NCBI RefSeq assembly: GCF_048544455.1
Contig: NC_133537.1
Coordinates: 75,030,166-75,094,165, forward strand
Length of the DNA stretch: 64,000 nucleotides
Direction of reading: 5' to 3'
DNA from: Silene latifolia
Lineage: Eukaryota > Streptophyta > Magnoliopsida > Caryophyllales > Caryophyllaceae
Shown: positions 35,508 through 48,289 of the stretch, piece after piece
Numbering within the stretch: position 1 is the first letter of the stretch
Layout: every line of letters begins with the position of its first letter
Program-made: the position numbers and the translations under genes
The notes under the pieces: model-generated
What the model saw: only the letters and a program-made list of their open reading frames with translations
Told to the model about the DNA's origin: nothing
Database searches by the model: none

Positions 35508-35512
35508 GTAAG
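35508..35512 (+). repeat. T2 target-site duplication, right copy
   Basis: GTAAG, exact match to 26604-26608. Confidence 0.95.
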
Positions 35513-35686
35513 AGGCAAGCTCTCATGTCCACCAAGGCTAAGACTTTTGAACCTAGCACTTCCAAAACCAAGAAGGGTCCTCTTGACAAATGCCATTATT
35601 GTAATGGTGTTGGACATTGGAAGAGGAATTGTTCCAAGTACCTTGGTGACATCAAAGCTGGAAAGATCACTCCAGTAGGTAAATGA
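35513..35686 (+). pseudogene. C1 copia gag, 3' part with CCHC zinc knuckle
   Basis: Continues the gag frame after T2. KTKKGPLDKCHYCNGVGHWK, then RNC, gives the CCHC knuckle CHYCNGVGHWKRNC for RNA binding, followed by SKYLGDIKAGKITPVGK and TGA at 35684-35686. Copia gag normally runs on into protease; here the frame ends and no protease motif follows. Confidence 0.9.
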
Positions 35687-38600
35687 CTATCCTTTCTTTT
35701 ATGTTTCTAATTCAACTATGGTATTTTGATACAAAGTTGTGATAACGTATCCCCCTTTTATTGTAAATAGGGCCTCCTCCAAGCAAAGACAAAGGAAAGG
35801 AAAAGCAAGCTTGAGAAATCATCAAGGAGCTAGGAGTAGCTACCAATGAAGCTTAGCTTTTATTATTGTCTTATTTTAAGTTGTGTTTCGGATTTTTAGA
35901 ACTATTTTGATTTCTGTATTCGACATGGAAATGGTTGATCCTTTCTAAACAATGGTTGTATTTTGGATTATGGTGGCTTGGTTTGCAACCCAAGTCACCC
36001 CTTTTATCGTCTTTGTTTGTTCTAAAACTTCGTCTTTATATGCTTGCACATAGAAACATATGATCATCTACTTAAAGTGATCCAATAGACAACTATAATG
36101 ATGGGATTCATTATATGTCCACAAGCTTAAGGCTTGTGTATGATCAATTATAAAGTGATGTTGAGTTGATGAACTCTCCTAAAGGAAAGTCAATTACCAA
36201 GTACACTCATCAAATCTAAAATCTATTAGTCAATCTATGAGATAGTCCTCCCTCTACTTCAAGATCATCAACTGTGTCTCATAAACTATCTTTGAATATC
36301 TAGTGTATTTATTCTAAAGATAGAGTGGGAGAAAAATTAAGACACAAAGAATACAAAGAATAATTTGTATACTTGAGTAAATGAGATCTACGAATGAAAG
36401 AATGATTTGTATACCTAAATAGATAGTATACACGAATAGATGAGATCTATGGTCTCGAATAGATGAGATCTACATGACAAAAGAGACCAAGTGAAGTAAT
36501 CAAAAGAATATGTTCTTAAGATAACTACACGAGGAGACCAAAAGAAAGTTTTCAAAGAAAGTTTTCGAAGAGAATGACTAAAGAAAAGTGTCAACAAGAG
36601 ATTTTGCTAGCTTATGACCTAGATATAAATAGAGTTTCAATATTGATATTTACTTAAGAGCCTAAATGAAACAAAGTTGCATCCTTGAATATAAAAGAGA
36701 TTTATGATTAAAAGTTGCAAAGAAAGATATGCCGATATCTACAAAAGCTGAGTTAATTGTTAACCACGCTAGTGTCATTACTTAACCTCATTATGAAAAT
36801 GAAATGGTTAAACCTCCTTCCGAAAAGGGTATTTTGAGAAGGACATATATTAAATGGGATTTCACTTTTAAATAATGACATTGCTACACATCATTATAAA
36901 AATGAATGAGTTAGAGATTAAAATCTCTTTCCATAAGTTTAAGACTGAAACCTTTTCAAAATATATATGGTTTTAATCTTAATAACTTGGCAAAGCAAAA
37001 TGTATTTCAATTCTTGAAATGTTTCGATTGAGTAGTCAATTACGAAACATGTGGAATTGAGTGGGAGTTTGAAATTATCATGTGAAGACATGAAATTTAG
37101 TGGGAGCTATCATCTTGTAAAATTTATAACTCATTACTCATTGAGAATGACGAGCTAGTACTATCTTTCACCAAGAAGTATTTGAGTTTTCAATTCTGGA
37201 TGAAAATGGACTATAATGAATCCAATCACATCATGGGATGTTGGATAGGCATTAAGATATGCACATCATATCAACATGAAATGTAGGTTGTTCATATCGA
37301 TGAAAATGGAATTACCATAAGCAGTCATGGTCATTCATTGAACCTAAGAATGGTTGATCACATGATTAAAGATTACTAATGTTTTCGCCATTAGAATAAT
37401 CATGCACATGTCCTATAATGAATCATATGCTTAAGAGCATGATGAGTCATTGGTAAGCCATAGAAGAATCGTCATGAATTCTTGAGAGGAACTAATGAGC
37501 TATTCTAGTGTTTGACAGAACACTCTGTTATGTGACAAGAAGTTGCACATATTGAAATTCGAAAACGCGTAAGAATTTATGAAAATCCTAGGCTATTCAA
37601 GCTAAAAGGAGAAATAAGAAGTTTGAAAAGATACTTGTTATAGTAAGAAGTTACTCAAAACTAGTATTTTCTAATATGCTAGGACTTATGAAAAGTGCTA
37701 GGCTAATCATCTTGATAATTGTTGCAAGACCCTACAAAACGTATACCTAGTGCATTGTGAGTTGGTAGAACACTTGACCAGTGCAAGTTATATCATCCAC
37801 CACAATTCGTTGGTTATGTGACAAACAACAAGAAAGTTCTTTCAAGACAAAGAACCTAAACCTAGGTTGGGAACCTAGATGTGTACTTGGTAAAGTTCAT
37901 GCTATGAGAGATAACATGAATGTAAAGGAAAGTGCAATACGAAAAGTATGAACACATGGACACATGGTATGTTAAACTTTTATTGCAATCAACAAGTGTT
38001 TTCACACTTATATACATCACAAGGTAGTAATATGGTATTGACTACCCGAATATGATGTCCACATTTGTCGTTTGAGTTATTATTAACTCACCTTATACTT
38101 TGTTACATCCAAATGGGTTGTAGAGACAATTGAACCCCGTTAAAGTGAACATGGATTAACATTGTATTCGCCCATAGTCACTTACATGAGGTGACGTCTC
38201 GAAGTGACTAGACTGTGATGTGATTGATGACAAGTTCAAGTGCCATAGAGTCATATGAGATGACTAGTCGATCACATAGGCAGACTATTAGGAACACTTT
38301 GTCGGGCCTTATGACCGCTTATAGAGTTCTGGCAAATTTATATAGCCTAGTCGTGGCGAGAGCTACCATAGTATTCTAATGAGTCTATTCTTTTGACTAA
38401 AGACTGTTCGCCTAAGGTGGCAGAGTTTCAGATTAACTTTGATTTATGTTACTACGACCTTCGTAAATGGGGTCAAATGGGCATATTTTGGGTTATGATG
38501 GTTGTGGCTAGTCGAAGGGAATAAGTGCGATAGGAATTGTCCACCCCTTGTCAGGGTTATAAAAATATCTCAGGGCTACTCGAGGAGTAATGAACTTGAA

Positions 38601-38778
38601 ATGCGTGGCCACGCTCGGAAGGTATCTATGGTAGATAATTCCGGTCAATCAGTTATTCTCCAGATCGAGGAAACCACTCTCGATATGTTCACTTGCATGT
38701 ACGACCCGAAAGATACCTTGCATTGAGTGGGAGATAGTAATAGGACAAGAGAATTGGTGACGCACACTTGTCGAGCAC
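35687..38778 (+). other. C1 post-gag region, non-coding
   Basis: 3.1 kb where copia pol should be. I see no protease, integrase zinc finger, RT (YVDD) or RNase H motif in any frame; the longest frames are about 75 codons. The last 300 bp (38470-38780) are strongly conserved in C2 (63700-64000, minus strand), so this end is a family feature. Confidence 0.65.
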
Positions 38779-38788
38779 AAGTGGGAGA
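38779..38788 (+). other. C1 polypurine tract
   Basis: AAGTGGGAGA immediately before the 3' LTR. Confidence 0.85.
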
Positions 38789-38789
38789 T

Positions 38790-40057
38790 TGTTGGAATAT
38801 GTGTCCTCCGACAATAATGCGATCACAATTGTCGATCATGATGATCACATGTTTAAATCTCATTTTAAGAATACATATGGGATGTAATATTTTACAGTCA
38901 ACTGATCCACACATATCGGTAATGATTGGCTGACTAGAGTTTGACATTACTGTCGTGCGACGGTGGTGATCAGTTGATCCCCTTAGGTCATACCTAAAGG
39001 GTGACACTCTTAATTGATTATTTAATTGATCGTATGCACGATACGGGTTAATTAAATTGCTTAAAATTGACGGACGATTTTGTGAGTATTATTGACGTAT
39101 CTTATTGTAATTCGATCAAATAAGATACGGTCTGAGTAATCAAATTGTTTTATTACTTTGATAAAATTGTTGTTTACGAAACAATTGAAACTGAATGAAT
39201 AATTTATTATAAATACAAGACGTTGTGATTTATAATTGATAAACCGTTTTGGTACAAGTAATTATGAATTACTAAGTCGATTTTGTACATGACGTATTTT
39301 TATTAATACGTTGATTTTTAATATGTTAAAAATACATGACAATTTCACATGACTAGTAACATGTGACAATTGACAAATGACAAATATAAAATAGACCTCC
39401 CATTTTATGTAAGTGCCGAAAAATGGAGGGAGTATTAGGTTTAAATTGTGTTAATTATTTTTAAGTGGAAATCATGATGATTGCAACCTAATATAGCCAT
39501 GCATACCTATGATTTCTTGGGTAGAAAAACTTGCCTATGCATTGGCTCTCCTCCCCCCTCCCCACCGGTTTTGAAATGGGAATTATAGAGGGTTTTTCTC
39601 TCTAATTATTCATTCACAACTTTAACTATTTTTCTAGTGTAAGAAAATAGAAATTCTCTCTATAATTTGTGAAAGCTTAGAGAAAAAAAATCTCTCAATT
39701 TCTTCCTCTCTTGGCCGAAATTACAAGAGAACAAACAAATATTTTGGATCAATTTTAGTAAGATTAATATTGTTCTAGTTCTAATAATATTAGTCTTTTA
39801 AGAGGTTATCTTGGGTTTAAACTTTTGGGAGGGATTCTATTTTGGATCCTTGTTCATCCATTATAAGGAAGCTCAAGAACAAGTGAGAAGGAGATCTCAT
39901 TTGTGCCCATAATATCCGAAATCCCATTGTAAGAAAGACGATTTCTTCTCCACTTTTGTTCAAGTTTGCATGCATAAGATCTAGTTTTAATTTTATGACT
40001 AAATTAATATGTCACATATATGAATATGTAAATTAATGAGATTAATATTTTCTAACA
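38790..40057 (+). repeat. C1 3' LTR
   Basis: 1268 bp, paired with 22381-23647; about six differences in the first 200 bp by eye. Confidence 0.95.
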
Positions 40058-40062
40058 GGACC
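40058..40062 (+). repeat. C1 target-site duplication, right copy
   Basis: GGACC, exact match to 22376-22380. Confidence 0.95.
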
Positions 40063-42720
40063 TTCCACTCAGCGAACTGATTATTGAGGTACCTATTACG
40101 CCACATGGAACGAAGATTATTATAGTAATTTATAATTTAAATAAACATCATTATTCGTAAATGGAAATGACTAAATAGTTTTATTAATAAAACTTACTTC
40201 ATCCAAATCAAAATGTGAACAGCATCTAAATTATCAAGGTCGACAAATTCCATCAGTTGCTTCGGGTCCAAAGATGGCTATATCATTGCGCCCATAACTT
40301 CCTTTTCAATGTTAATCATGACTACATCCCCCGTAGGTGACCTCTTTCTGACCAGGTTGTGCAAAGCCTTCAAAAGCAGATTTTCATCTTTTTCTTATAT
40401 TCACACGATTCATAATAAGAATCATAAAGTGCTTGATCGCAACAACTTTCATTAACGTAGTAGTAATTGCTTTAGCTGCCATCATGGCTTTGCTTAAGTT
40501 TTGCAAATGTAAAGATTAAAGTACTTACGATATGTTAATATTTGTACCCTAATCTATTTAAAGAACAAGTAATAATTAACGTCTGCACATAGGTACCTCG
40601 GGGATGACAACATTGATGAGGTTGGCAGGCCATTGCACTTAAGAGCTTAGGGCTTCTTTCAAATAAGTGACCTCCTCATTAGGAAATGGTACTTTTACTT
40701 CCCCATACTCGTCTTTATATAATTGGGACACTTCCACTTTCCTGCAATTGTGACGAAGGGGTATACCATGAACCTTAACTTGCTGAAGTCGGTAGTAATT
40801 GAACACGTATCCCCTGGCAACAACAACTTTCTGTTTCCCCTGTAAATAGGACAGAAGACAAGCCACCTTGCAATCGCCCTTCACGTCAGCTTTAATCAAT
40901 TAGTACACATACATTCAGTACCTTTAATAAATTTCATAAGTAAAAAACGTGTATGATATGAATAATTATAAACTAGCAGCTATTACCTTTTTCGGTGTTG
41001 AGAAGAACATCTGATCATCAACTACCTCCACTTCATCCCGTGTCACGGCCTTTCTGGCATCCTCTTCCTCTTCAACTGCCTGATATTAATCCTCGGCTTC
41101 CACTTCAGTCTCCTTTCCCATTTCCTTCTCCCTTGTCATGTCATCCTCGGCTTCCTTCTGTTGATTAACACTTGTCCATATAACACGTACTGATTTTCCA
41201 AATCATATAACACTCTGTATATAAGACTTATATATTATTACCTCTTTTTCCTCCTCCTCCTCCTCTTGCTGCTACTCCTCCTCCTCCTCTGCTTCCTTTA
41301 TGACTTGTTAAACTATATCCCACTCTTTTTCTGATGGCTTTTCCCCAGTTTCTAACATTCTCACCATCAACCTGCTATTTTCTGTAGCTGTGTAGTAGAA
41401 ATTAATGTCAGCATATATAGTTATAAATTAATTACGTTGGTTCAAATACAGTATTTATAGATTACCTTCTTAGAATCATCACCAAGCCGAGTAGTTTTCC
41501 CAAAATACTTAGTGATACCAACATGCGTTCCTACCCCTCTCACACGACATGGATGCTCTGCTTTGCCGATTGCCCTAGCAAGAATGTCCTCACGTCCTTC
41601 AGGCTTCCATTTTCCTTCTTGTACCTCCTTCTCACAAATCCTCTACGTACACATAAAACCATTAAGCAACTCACAATTATATAACTCCGACCACCAGTGG
41701 TAGGAGTGACATATTTATTCAAACTTACAATTTTCTCTTTGATGTCCTTATCATATTCAGTTTTCGTCTTTCCATTCTTAGGTGTGTGACCTTCCACCCA
41801 AGCGTCGTGACGACTGAATTTTCCAAGCTTTGCCTACAATCCATTCATCACATTGATATCCTCTCAAAATATGTATGATTACTATGAACATATATTACAT
41901 TCATCACCTAATAGTCTAATACTATAAAAATTATGTACTTACAAGTTTCTTCTTAATCAATCTATAACCACCTCGGGAGTTGTAAAAGACGGTCTTTTTC
42001 TGTGAAATGTTCGCCTTGTTCCTCTCACTCATAGCCTTCATCAAATAAATTGTATCAAGAAACGTATATATGACGAAACACTAAACTAAGTATACTTCTT
42101 TACTTATTATTATTAAGTTACCTTAAACTTGTCAGACTGCCTAGAAGCGATATACTTATCCCAATGGTCCTGACTGACATACGGATACTTCTTTTTTGGT
42201 GGGTTCTTGTTCATCTCCCCGGTTTCCTTGTTGAACAAGTGGTTCTCAGCAATCTTTAACTTCCAAGATCTGAGGGCTTCCCCTGTCTTTTTTTTAGGTA
42301 CTTATCATACATTTCGGGGACAACGTAAGCTAACTGCATATATGATGAGCGTAGTTGGTACAAGTGTTTTGGCTAATACACATATCAAGTAGTAACTTAA
42401 TTTCAGCTAAAACACTTATTATTGTATATACATACCTTTATTCTGTTTATTAGCATGGTGTTCCGTATTTTACTCAGTTCACTGATACGCAGCGTACCGA
42501 GAGGCACATACTGTCTTATACAACAACCAATCCAACTCGCAAAATACCCGGCATACTCATCATATGGCAGCCCCGTATCTTTATCCCACATTAAAGGATT
42601 AGGTATCTTTGAATTTATTGCTTCTAGGGAAACCATGTGGTGCATTCGACCCGCAGTGTGTTGCAAATTATTCTCATCACCTAACGCATTTCCATCGTTT
42701 CTTTTTCGATTTTGGACCAT
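40058..42720 (-). pseudogene. CACTA second gene, 5' exons: Ptta/En/Spm plus start of Ulp1
   Basis: ATG at 42720. Exon 1 ends at 42436 before GTATG (PLMWDKDTGLPYDEYAGYFA). Exon 2, about 42345-42122: PEMYDKYLKK, then after a frame change at an 8-T run (42288-42295) SWKLKIAENHLFNKETGEM and KYPYVSQDHWDKYIASRQSD, typical of the Ptta/En/Spm (Transposase_24) domain. Further exons: NKANISQKKTVFYNSRGGYR (about 42040), RHDAWVEGHTPKNGKTK (about 41810), WKPEGREDILARAIG and GVGTHVGITKYFGKTTRLGD (about 41640-41465), acidic exons with stops (41390-41000), VARGYVFNYYRLQQVKVHGI (40899-40639), and LDNLDAVHILIWMK and RYLNNQFAEWK leading into Ulp1 at 40058. Splice sites are inferred from GT/AG and frame. Confidence 0.75.
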
Positions 42721-42989
42721 ATCTAAAGCAGAAATGAATAAACAAATAATAACAATGCATACTTATAATAACAAACAAATATCTAGAAACGAGGGTTTAT
42801 TACTTCTTTAAAGAGGAGAATCTGGATTGATCTGGCGGCGTTAATGGCGATGATGACGATGACTGCGACGGCGATGGGGTAGTCTGGTGGTTGAGGGGAA
42901 GCTCAATGTTTAAGGATATCATGTGGGGGAGGGGAAGCTCAGAGTATATATGTGTGAATAATACAACACTTGCAAGATCTTGTTTATTA

Positions 42990-43380
42990 GAAAGTAATAA
43001 ACATGGTATAAGAAAAACCGTTGTATTTTGTTCCCAAACAGACAACAGTATTGTTTGTAACCGTAATTGATTAGTACTATCTACAACAGGTTTGAAATAA
43101 CCGTTGTCTGTAATATTTTCATGTTGTTTGATTTTACCGCCAAGAAATAAAGCATCATTTTTATATACATAACAACGGCCTGAACCGTTATAACTGTACA
43201 CGTCCTAAACAACGGTTTGGGTATAACTGTTTTACTTTATATTTCATTGTGTTTGATTTTACCGCCAAGAAATAAAGCATCATTTTCATATAGATAACAA
43301 CGGCCTGAACTGTTATAACTGTACACGTCCTGAACAACGGTTTAGGTATAACCGTTTTATTTAATAATTCATTTTGTTTG
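42990..43380. repeat. CACTA internal motif cluster upstream of the second gene
   Basis: AACGGTT/AACCGTT-type motifs like those at the element ends recur between the TNP2 gene and the second gene. The cluster contains a 125-bp tandem duplication (43126-43250 and 43251-43375), each copy with ACAACGGCCTGAAC, GTTATAACTGTACACGTCC and ACAACGGTTT. It sits 270-660 bp upstream of the second gene's ATG in minus-strand sense. Confidence 0.8.
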
Positions 43381-45327
43381 ATACGATTTTTCCCTAACCC
43401 TCCCGCTGCAACAGCAGAAAAAGTTTACAACAGCAGTTTGATACATAACAACAAGACAATAATTACACATGACGTAAGATATTTTGATTGGATTGTTGAT
43501 ATTTTCACGGCTGCCGGGAACGTTTTTTGAATTTGCTAGTCTCTTCATTAACCCAAATACCTTCATAGTTCATTGTGATCATCCCGTGTATATATGTTTG
43601 GAATGTTAACATTTTCAACATCATTACCAAACTGCGATATAGCACTGTGATCAAGTCTTTCAAATTCGACGTCTTCATCATCTGGAATTCGGCGATGGCA
43701 AGATAGAACAACTGACCACTTCTTATCCATAGGATCGGTAACATAAAACACTTGTTTTGCTTGTGACGCTAATATAAAAGGATCGTCCTTGTTTCCAACC
43801 TTGTCAAAATTTACTAATGTGAATACTAAATCATCCTTTCTAACACCATTGTTGATGTCAACCCACTTTCACCGAAATAGAGGTATCTCAAAATCCTTGT
43901 AGTCTAAAACCAATATCTCTTGAATAACTCCATAATATTCCATTGTACCCAAAATAGGATTTTTATGCTTTGAACTAGCAAAGTATATTGCCTCAGAATC
44001 TACGCAAACTCCACTGTTTTGCATTGTGCTCGCCTCATCTTGAATGCGGCTGTAGAAAGTGTACCCATTGATCGCATACCCGCTATAAAAAGTTGCACGA
44101 GCATCAGGACCGAAAGCGAGATATTGTAGGCTGGTTGAGCAATCATCAATTTGGTTGTCATCATCATAAATAGTATCCTTAAACCAGTCACTAAATTGCT
44201 TGTAATGCTCATTTGCATATCACCTTTCATTCTTATGAGGGTGTTTTCCCTTAAGGTAACTCTGGTGTTCCATACTGTAAGGCTGGACATGATCATCGTT
44301 AAATAGAACTTATATATGAGCTCTATGTCGCATGTCAGATGACATATCCTTGGAAACACGACCCCTTACACCTTTTCCATTCATCCAGTCACTATGACGA
44401 TTTGTAGGAGCTCCAATTAACTCATCCAAGGAGAGGTACTCGTAACAATACGAAAGAGCGTCATTGATAATTGCTCGCTCAGCTATACACCCCTCTGGAC
44501 GATACCTATTAGATGTGTAATCCTTGTAAAGTTTCATCAATCGTTCGAATGGGTACTGATATCTCAAATACACTGGCCCGAGATACAAAACCTCCCGGAC
44601 TAGGTGGACAGTCAAATGAACCATGATAGTGAAAAATGAGGGAGGAAAATACATTTCAAACTGACAAAGACCGATGACGAGGATCTCCTGTAAAGTTTCC
44701 GCTTCATCGGGACCAATGACTTTACTGTTGATTGATTTCAAGAAATAGCAAAATCTAATTATAGCATGTCGAACCTTGGGAGGTAGAATGGAACGAACGG
44801 CCACAGCTAGTAGTTGTTGCATCAATGTATGACAGTCGTGTGACTTTAAACCAGTAAGTTTTAGGTTCTGCAACGAAACAAGGCTTCTAATATTAGATGA
44901 ATAGCCCTCTGGCACCTTAATACCATGCAAGCATTCGCAAAACTCTTTTAATTTTCTCCTTTTTTGAAAGAGTATGAGCTGCAGGCGGCAAAAAAGTCCG
45001 ATTTCATTTTGTTTTAGCTGCTAGCTCGGGCCTAATACCCATCTCAACCATATCATCCCTAGCTGCCTTGTTGTCTTTTGTCCAACCCGGAACATTCAGC
45101 AGAGTATTGATTATATTATCACAAACGTTCTTTTCAATGTGCATAAAATCTAGGCAATGTCTAACCGGGAGGTCACGCCAGTATGGAAGTTTGGTAAAAA
45201 ATATGGTTTTTTTTTTATAACCACGAGTAGACAACTTAGGTCCCTTCTTCCCATATGTTATCTCAATATCTTTCACTTTCTCATACACTTTATGACCATT
45301 CAAAATCTGAGGACTCCTACGTTGCAC

Positions 45328-45332
45328 AGGAC
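45328..45332 (+). repeat. S1 target-site duplication, left copy
   Basis: AGGAC, repeated at 46674-46678. Confidence 0.92.
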
Positions 45333-46436
45333 TGTAACACCCCCTCATACCAAGGTGCCATACCAGGACCACCCTACCATGAAAGTGTGTTACCATCTCG
45401 GTTGCCCGAGGTTAGTACATATCAAAAGCGTCTGAACTGAGCACATTTATTAAGGTACCATAAAGTATAAAAGTTTACATCGACCAAATCCCAAACTGTT
45501 ACAATAAAATAAACCAAATGTCTAACAACTAAGAAATCCAAAACTAAGACTAGGACAGTGATGCTACGACTGGTGATGACAACTCTCCCATGACTGCCCC
45601 AAGCTCACTAAGCAAAACCTGTCAAGTCTGCTCACCATCCCCGAATGGATCACCGCAGATTCCACAAACAACAACGGGGCCAGTATTACTCAATCAATAT
45701 AAGACAAACAACGAGGTAACCAGCTGATCATCCTCCAACCCCAGTCTCCCGATCTCACACATTAACCGACTACACACCGAAGTGTGTAGCCCTGCCAGAT
45801 TACTCATCGCAACAGGTAATCCTCGCCGCCAGTGGGTGACCGCAGCCGATCCCACCTAGTCCAGCTCATCAACGAGCGACTAACCATCCATGTCCCTTAA
45901 TGTGCACATCCCCTCCCGTGGCGGGTTCCACGGAGGGCGAACTAGGGTGTGAAGCCACTCCCGCAAGTGACTCCACCACAATCACAACCACACAGTATCA
46001 CAACTGTCACCACCTCTCCACATCAACACCGCCACAACAACGTCCATACTCCGATGATCAGCAGATAACAAATAACACAACAATCATGTCTTAACAATGA
46101 ACAGTAAACTGATTAGGGAAAACCCAACCTTAGCAATCAACAGTAGAACGAAACTTTAACAATCAGAAAGGCTCCTCTACGAAGTCTTCTCCTATACAAT
46201 AACCACATAACACAATTACACATTGCACAATCCCCCGTATCTCCCAATTCCATAAATACAATAACCCCAAAGGAATACAAATGACATGGAGATGAAACTT
46301 ACCAACAGTAGAACAAGAGATTATACGCAAGGACCGCGACAATTGCACACACAACGAGATTAGAAGACGATTAGGGAGTGATTAGGGTAATCGTAAAATG
46401 ATGAAGTTTGAAATAACGTTTTAGAAACTGACGCGG

Positions 46437-46447
46437 GATATAAAAAT
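46437..46447 (-). promoter_or_regulatory. S1 TATA-like box
   Basis: TTTTTATATCC on the minus strand, about 55 bp downstream (minus-strand sense) of the nearest dyad. Confidence 0.45.
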
Positions 46448-46500
46448 AACCATAAACATTCCCTAATCAAACCGTCAAAATACACTTCGCCAGACCGGAT

Positions 46501-46644
46501 ACTCGGTCGAGTAAAGTGTATACTCGGCCGAGTTTCCTCTACTCGGTCGAGTATTCACTATACTCGGCCGAGTATTCCTCGGTAGAACCAAAACAGACTA
46601 TAACAACAACACTACTCGGCCGAGTAGGCTCTACTCGGTCGAGT
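46501..46644. promoter_or_regulatory. S1 dyad array (4 + 2 sites)
   Basis: Sites start at 46501, 46522, 46541, 46562, 46614 and 46633 (steps 21, 19, 21, 52, 19). Cores are GG-TC and GG-CC: ACTCGGTCGAGT and ACTCGGCCGAGT. Read on the minus strand this is 2 sites, a 52-bp step, then 4 sites, the same plan as the R1 LTR. Confidence 0.85.
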
Positions 46645-46673
46645 AGTCACCAAAGAAAATCCGTAGTATTACA

Positions 46674-46678
46674 AGGAC
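46674..46678 (+). repeat. S1 target-site duplication, right copy
   Basis: AGGAC, exact match to 45328-45332. Confidence 0.92.
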
Positions 46679-48289
46679 ACCCATTAAACGCCTTGTGAAG
46701 CTTACGATAATGATGATCAGGGCATAACCATCGACGATTTCCTCTGTACACATGCTTGCGAGAATGCTTCAAATATTCTGATTTAACATCCCCCCCCCCC
46801 CTCTCACACACACACACACAATGGGCAAGCCTCTTTCCCATATACTGTATGTCCAGAAAGATCACCGTACGCCGGAAAGTCGGTTATTGTACACAATAAC
46901 ATAACTCTCAGATCGAAACTTTCCTTATTATAACCGTCAAACTCTGGTATCCCTCTTTCCCACAGAATCTTCAGCTCATCTAGAAGTGGTTCCAAATACA
47001 CATCTATGTCATTTCCAGGTTGTCGAGGGCCTGATATCAACAAAGACAACATCAGATACTTCCATTTCATGCAAACCCATGGGGGCAAATTATAGATAGC
47101 CAACACAACTGGCCAAGTATTGTGTTGGGTACTCATGTTTCCATGAGGGTTCATTCCATCTGTGGAGAGCGCTAGACGCAAGTTCCTTGCTTCTTTAGCG
47201 AAGTCAGGATATTTAGCGTCAAACTCTTTCCACTATTGACCATCCTCTGGGTGTCTTAACTTTCCATCTTCAATCCTTCCACTATTATGCCAAGTCAACA
47301 TTCTTGCATCTTCTTCATTCAAATAAATCCTTATGAATCTTGGTATTATTGGAAAATACCACAACACCTTAGTTGGGATCCCTTCCTTAGTCTTATAACG
47401 CCATACAGAGCAGCATGGACAATATGATAATTTCTCATAATCTTTACGGTACAATATGCAGTCATTGGGACAAGCATGTATTTTCTCATATTTCATGCCC
47501 AATTCTCTAATCATTTTTTTAGCCTCATATGTCCGACTCGGAAGAACATTACTGTCAGGTAGCATGTAACATAGCAAAGCTAGAAGATCCGTAAAACTCT
47601 TATCACTCCACCCATTTGCCCCCTTCAAGTTATATAACTTTACCACCGCGGACAATTTGGTATACTTCTTACAATCAGTAAATAAAGGCATTTCAGATTG
47701 ACTCAACTTCTCAATTAAATCATCAGCATTTATTTCCCCATCACTAGTAGCTTCAAAATCATCGAATCCAACATCTTCAGGAAACTTCTCACCTAAAACA
47801 ACTTCAGGTGTAGGTGAACGATTGTTTACATACACATCATATGCCCCATCCCCTATATCTAAACCAGCAGCTTCGGGTGTATGATTATTTACCTCTACAT
47901 CAGATTCCCCATCCTCATCCTCTAATTCTCCATGAAAAATCCAACGCCTATAATATCTACTGAAAATATTCTTTTCTAAGTGTATTTTGACATCTGGGAT
48001 AGGCAAAACCCTAATATTACCACATCTATTACAAGGGCGGGGGATTGATGGGTGGAGATGAAAATTTTCACTAACGAAATTGTAAAATTCAGCAATTCCA
48101 TCATTATAAATGGGATCACCAATTTCACCATCAATCATCCAAGTACGACCCATATATAAGCCAGTAGCGATGAAAAGGAGATTACCTTTTTTAAGCTATA
48201 AAGATTAATGGCGGTGACGACGGCAAAGATGACTTGTTCACCATCAGTCATTCTATTATTAATACCTTTGAGATTTCATTTATTTTTAA

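Larger units (their letters stand above)
45333..46673 (-). mobile_element. S1: solo LTR of an R1-related Ty3 family
   Basis: 1341 bp, in plus-strand sense TGTAACACCCCC...GTAGTATTACA, flanked by AGGAC. No internal element DNA, so it is a product of LTR-LTR recombination. On the minus strand it matches the R1 LTR in its start (TGTAATACT), a central CGTGGAACCCACG-type block with GTGCACATTAA, and its end (GTGGTCCTGG then TGTTACA). It interrupts a TNP2 exon. It carries six ACTCG..CGAGT dyads upstream of a TATA-like box. Confidence 0.92.
43505..48153 (-). pseudogene. CACTA TNP2-type transposase, split by solo LTR S1
   Basis: Transposase-associated N-terminal domain at 48153-47900 (MGRTWM, FHLHPSIPRPCNRCGN). 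Linker with CPNDCILYRKDYEKLSYCPC (about 47480-47410). Transposase_21/TNP2 core from 47233: a TAG near 47235 precedes LALSTDGMNPHGNMSTQHNT, WPVVLAIYNLPPWVCMKWKY, DIDVYLEPLLDELKILWERG and DFPAYGDLSGHTVYGKEACP. After a C-rich/CA-rich frame change the reading continues RGNRRWLCPDHHYRKLHKAF to 46675, where S1 interrupts. It resumes at 45330: LPYWRDLPVRHCLDFMHIEK, then NVCDNIINTLLNVPG, then a stop near 45004. DUF4218 follows at 44930-44310 (LKSHDCHTLMQQLLAVAVRS) and DUF4216 at about 43900-43560. It would cut the element at its ends; it is dead here. Confidence 0.88.

Noticed and set aside
38502..38933. Frames of about 70 codons on both strands near the C1 3' end
   Set aside because: They span the polypurine tract and LTR edge; the conserved DNA is non-coding element end, also seen in C2.
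42422..42811. 129-codon plus-strand ORF
   Set aside because: Antisense shadow of the CACTA Ptta exon at 42720-42436, whose minus-strand translation matches the family.
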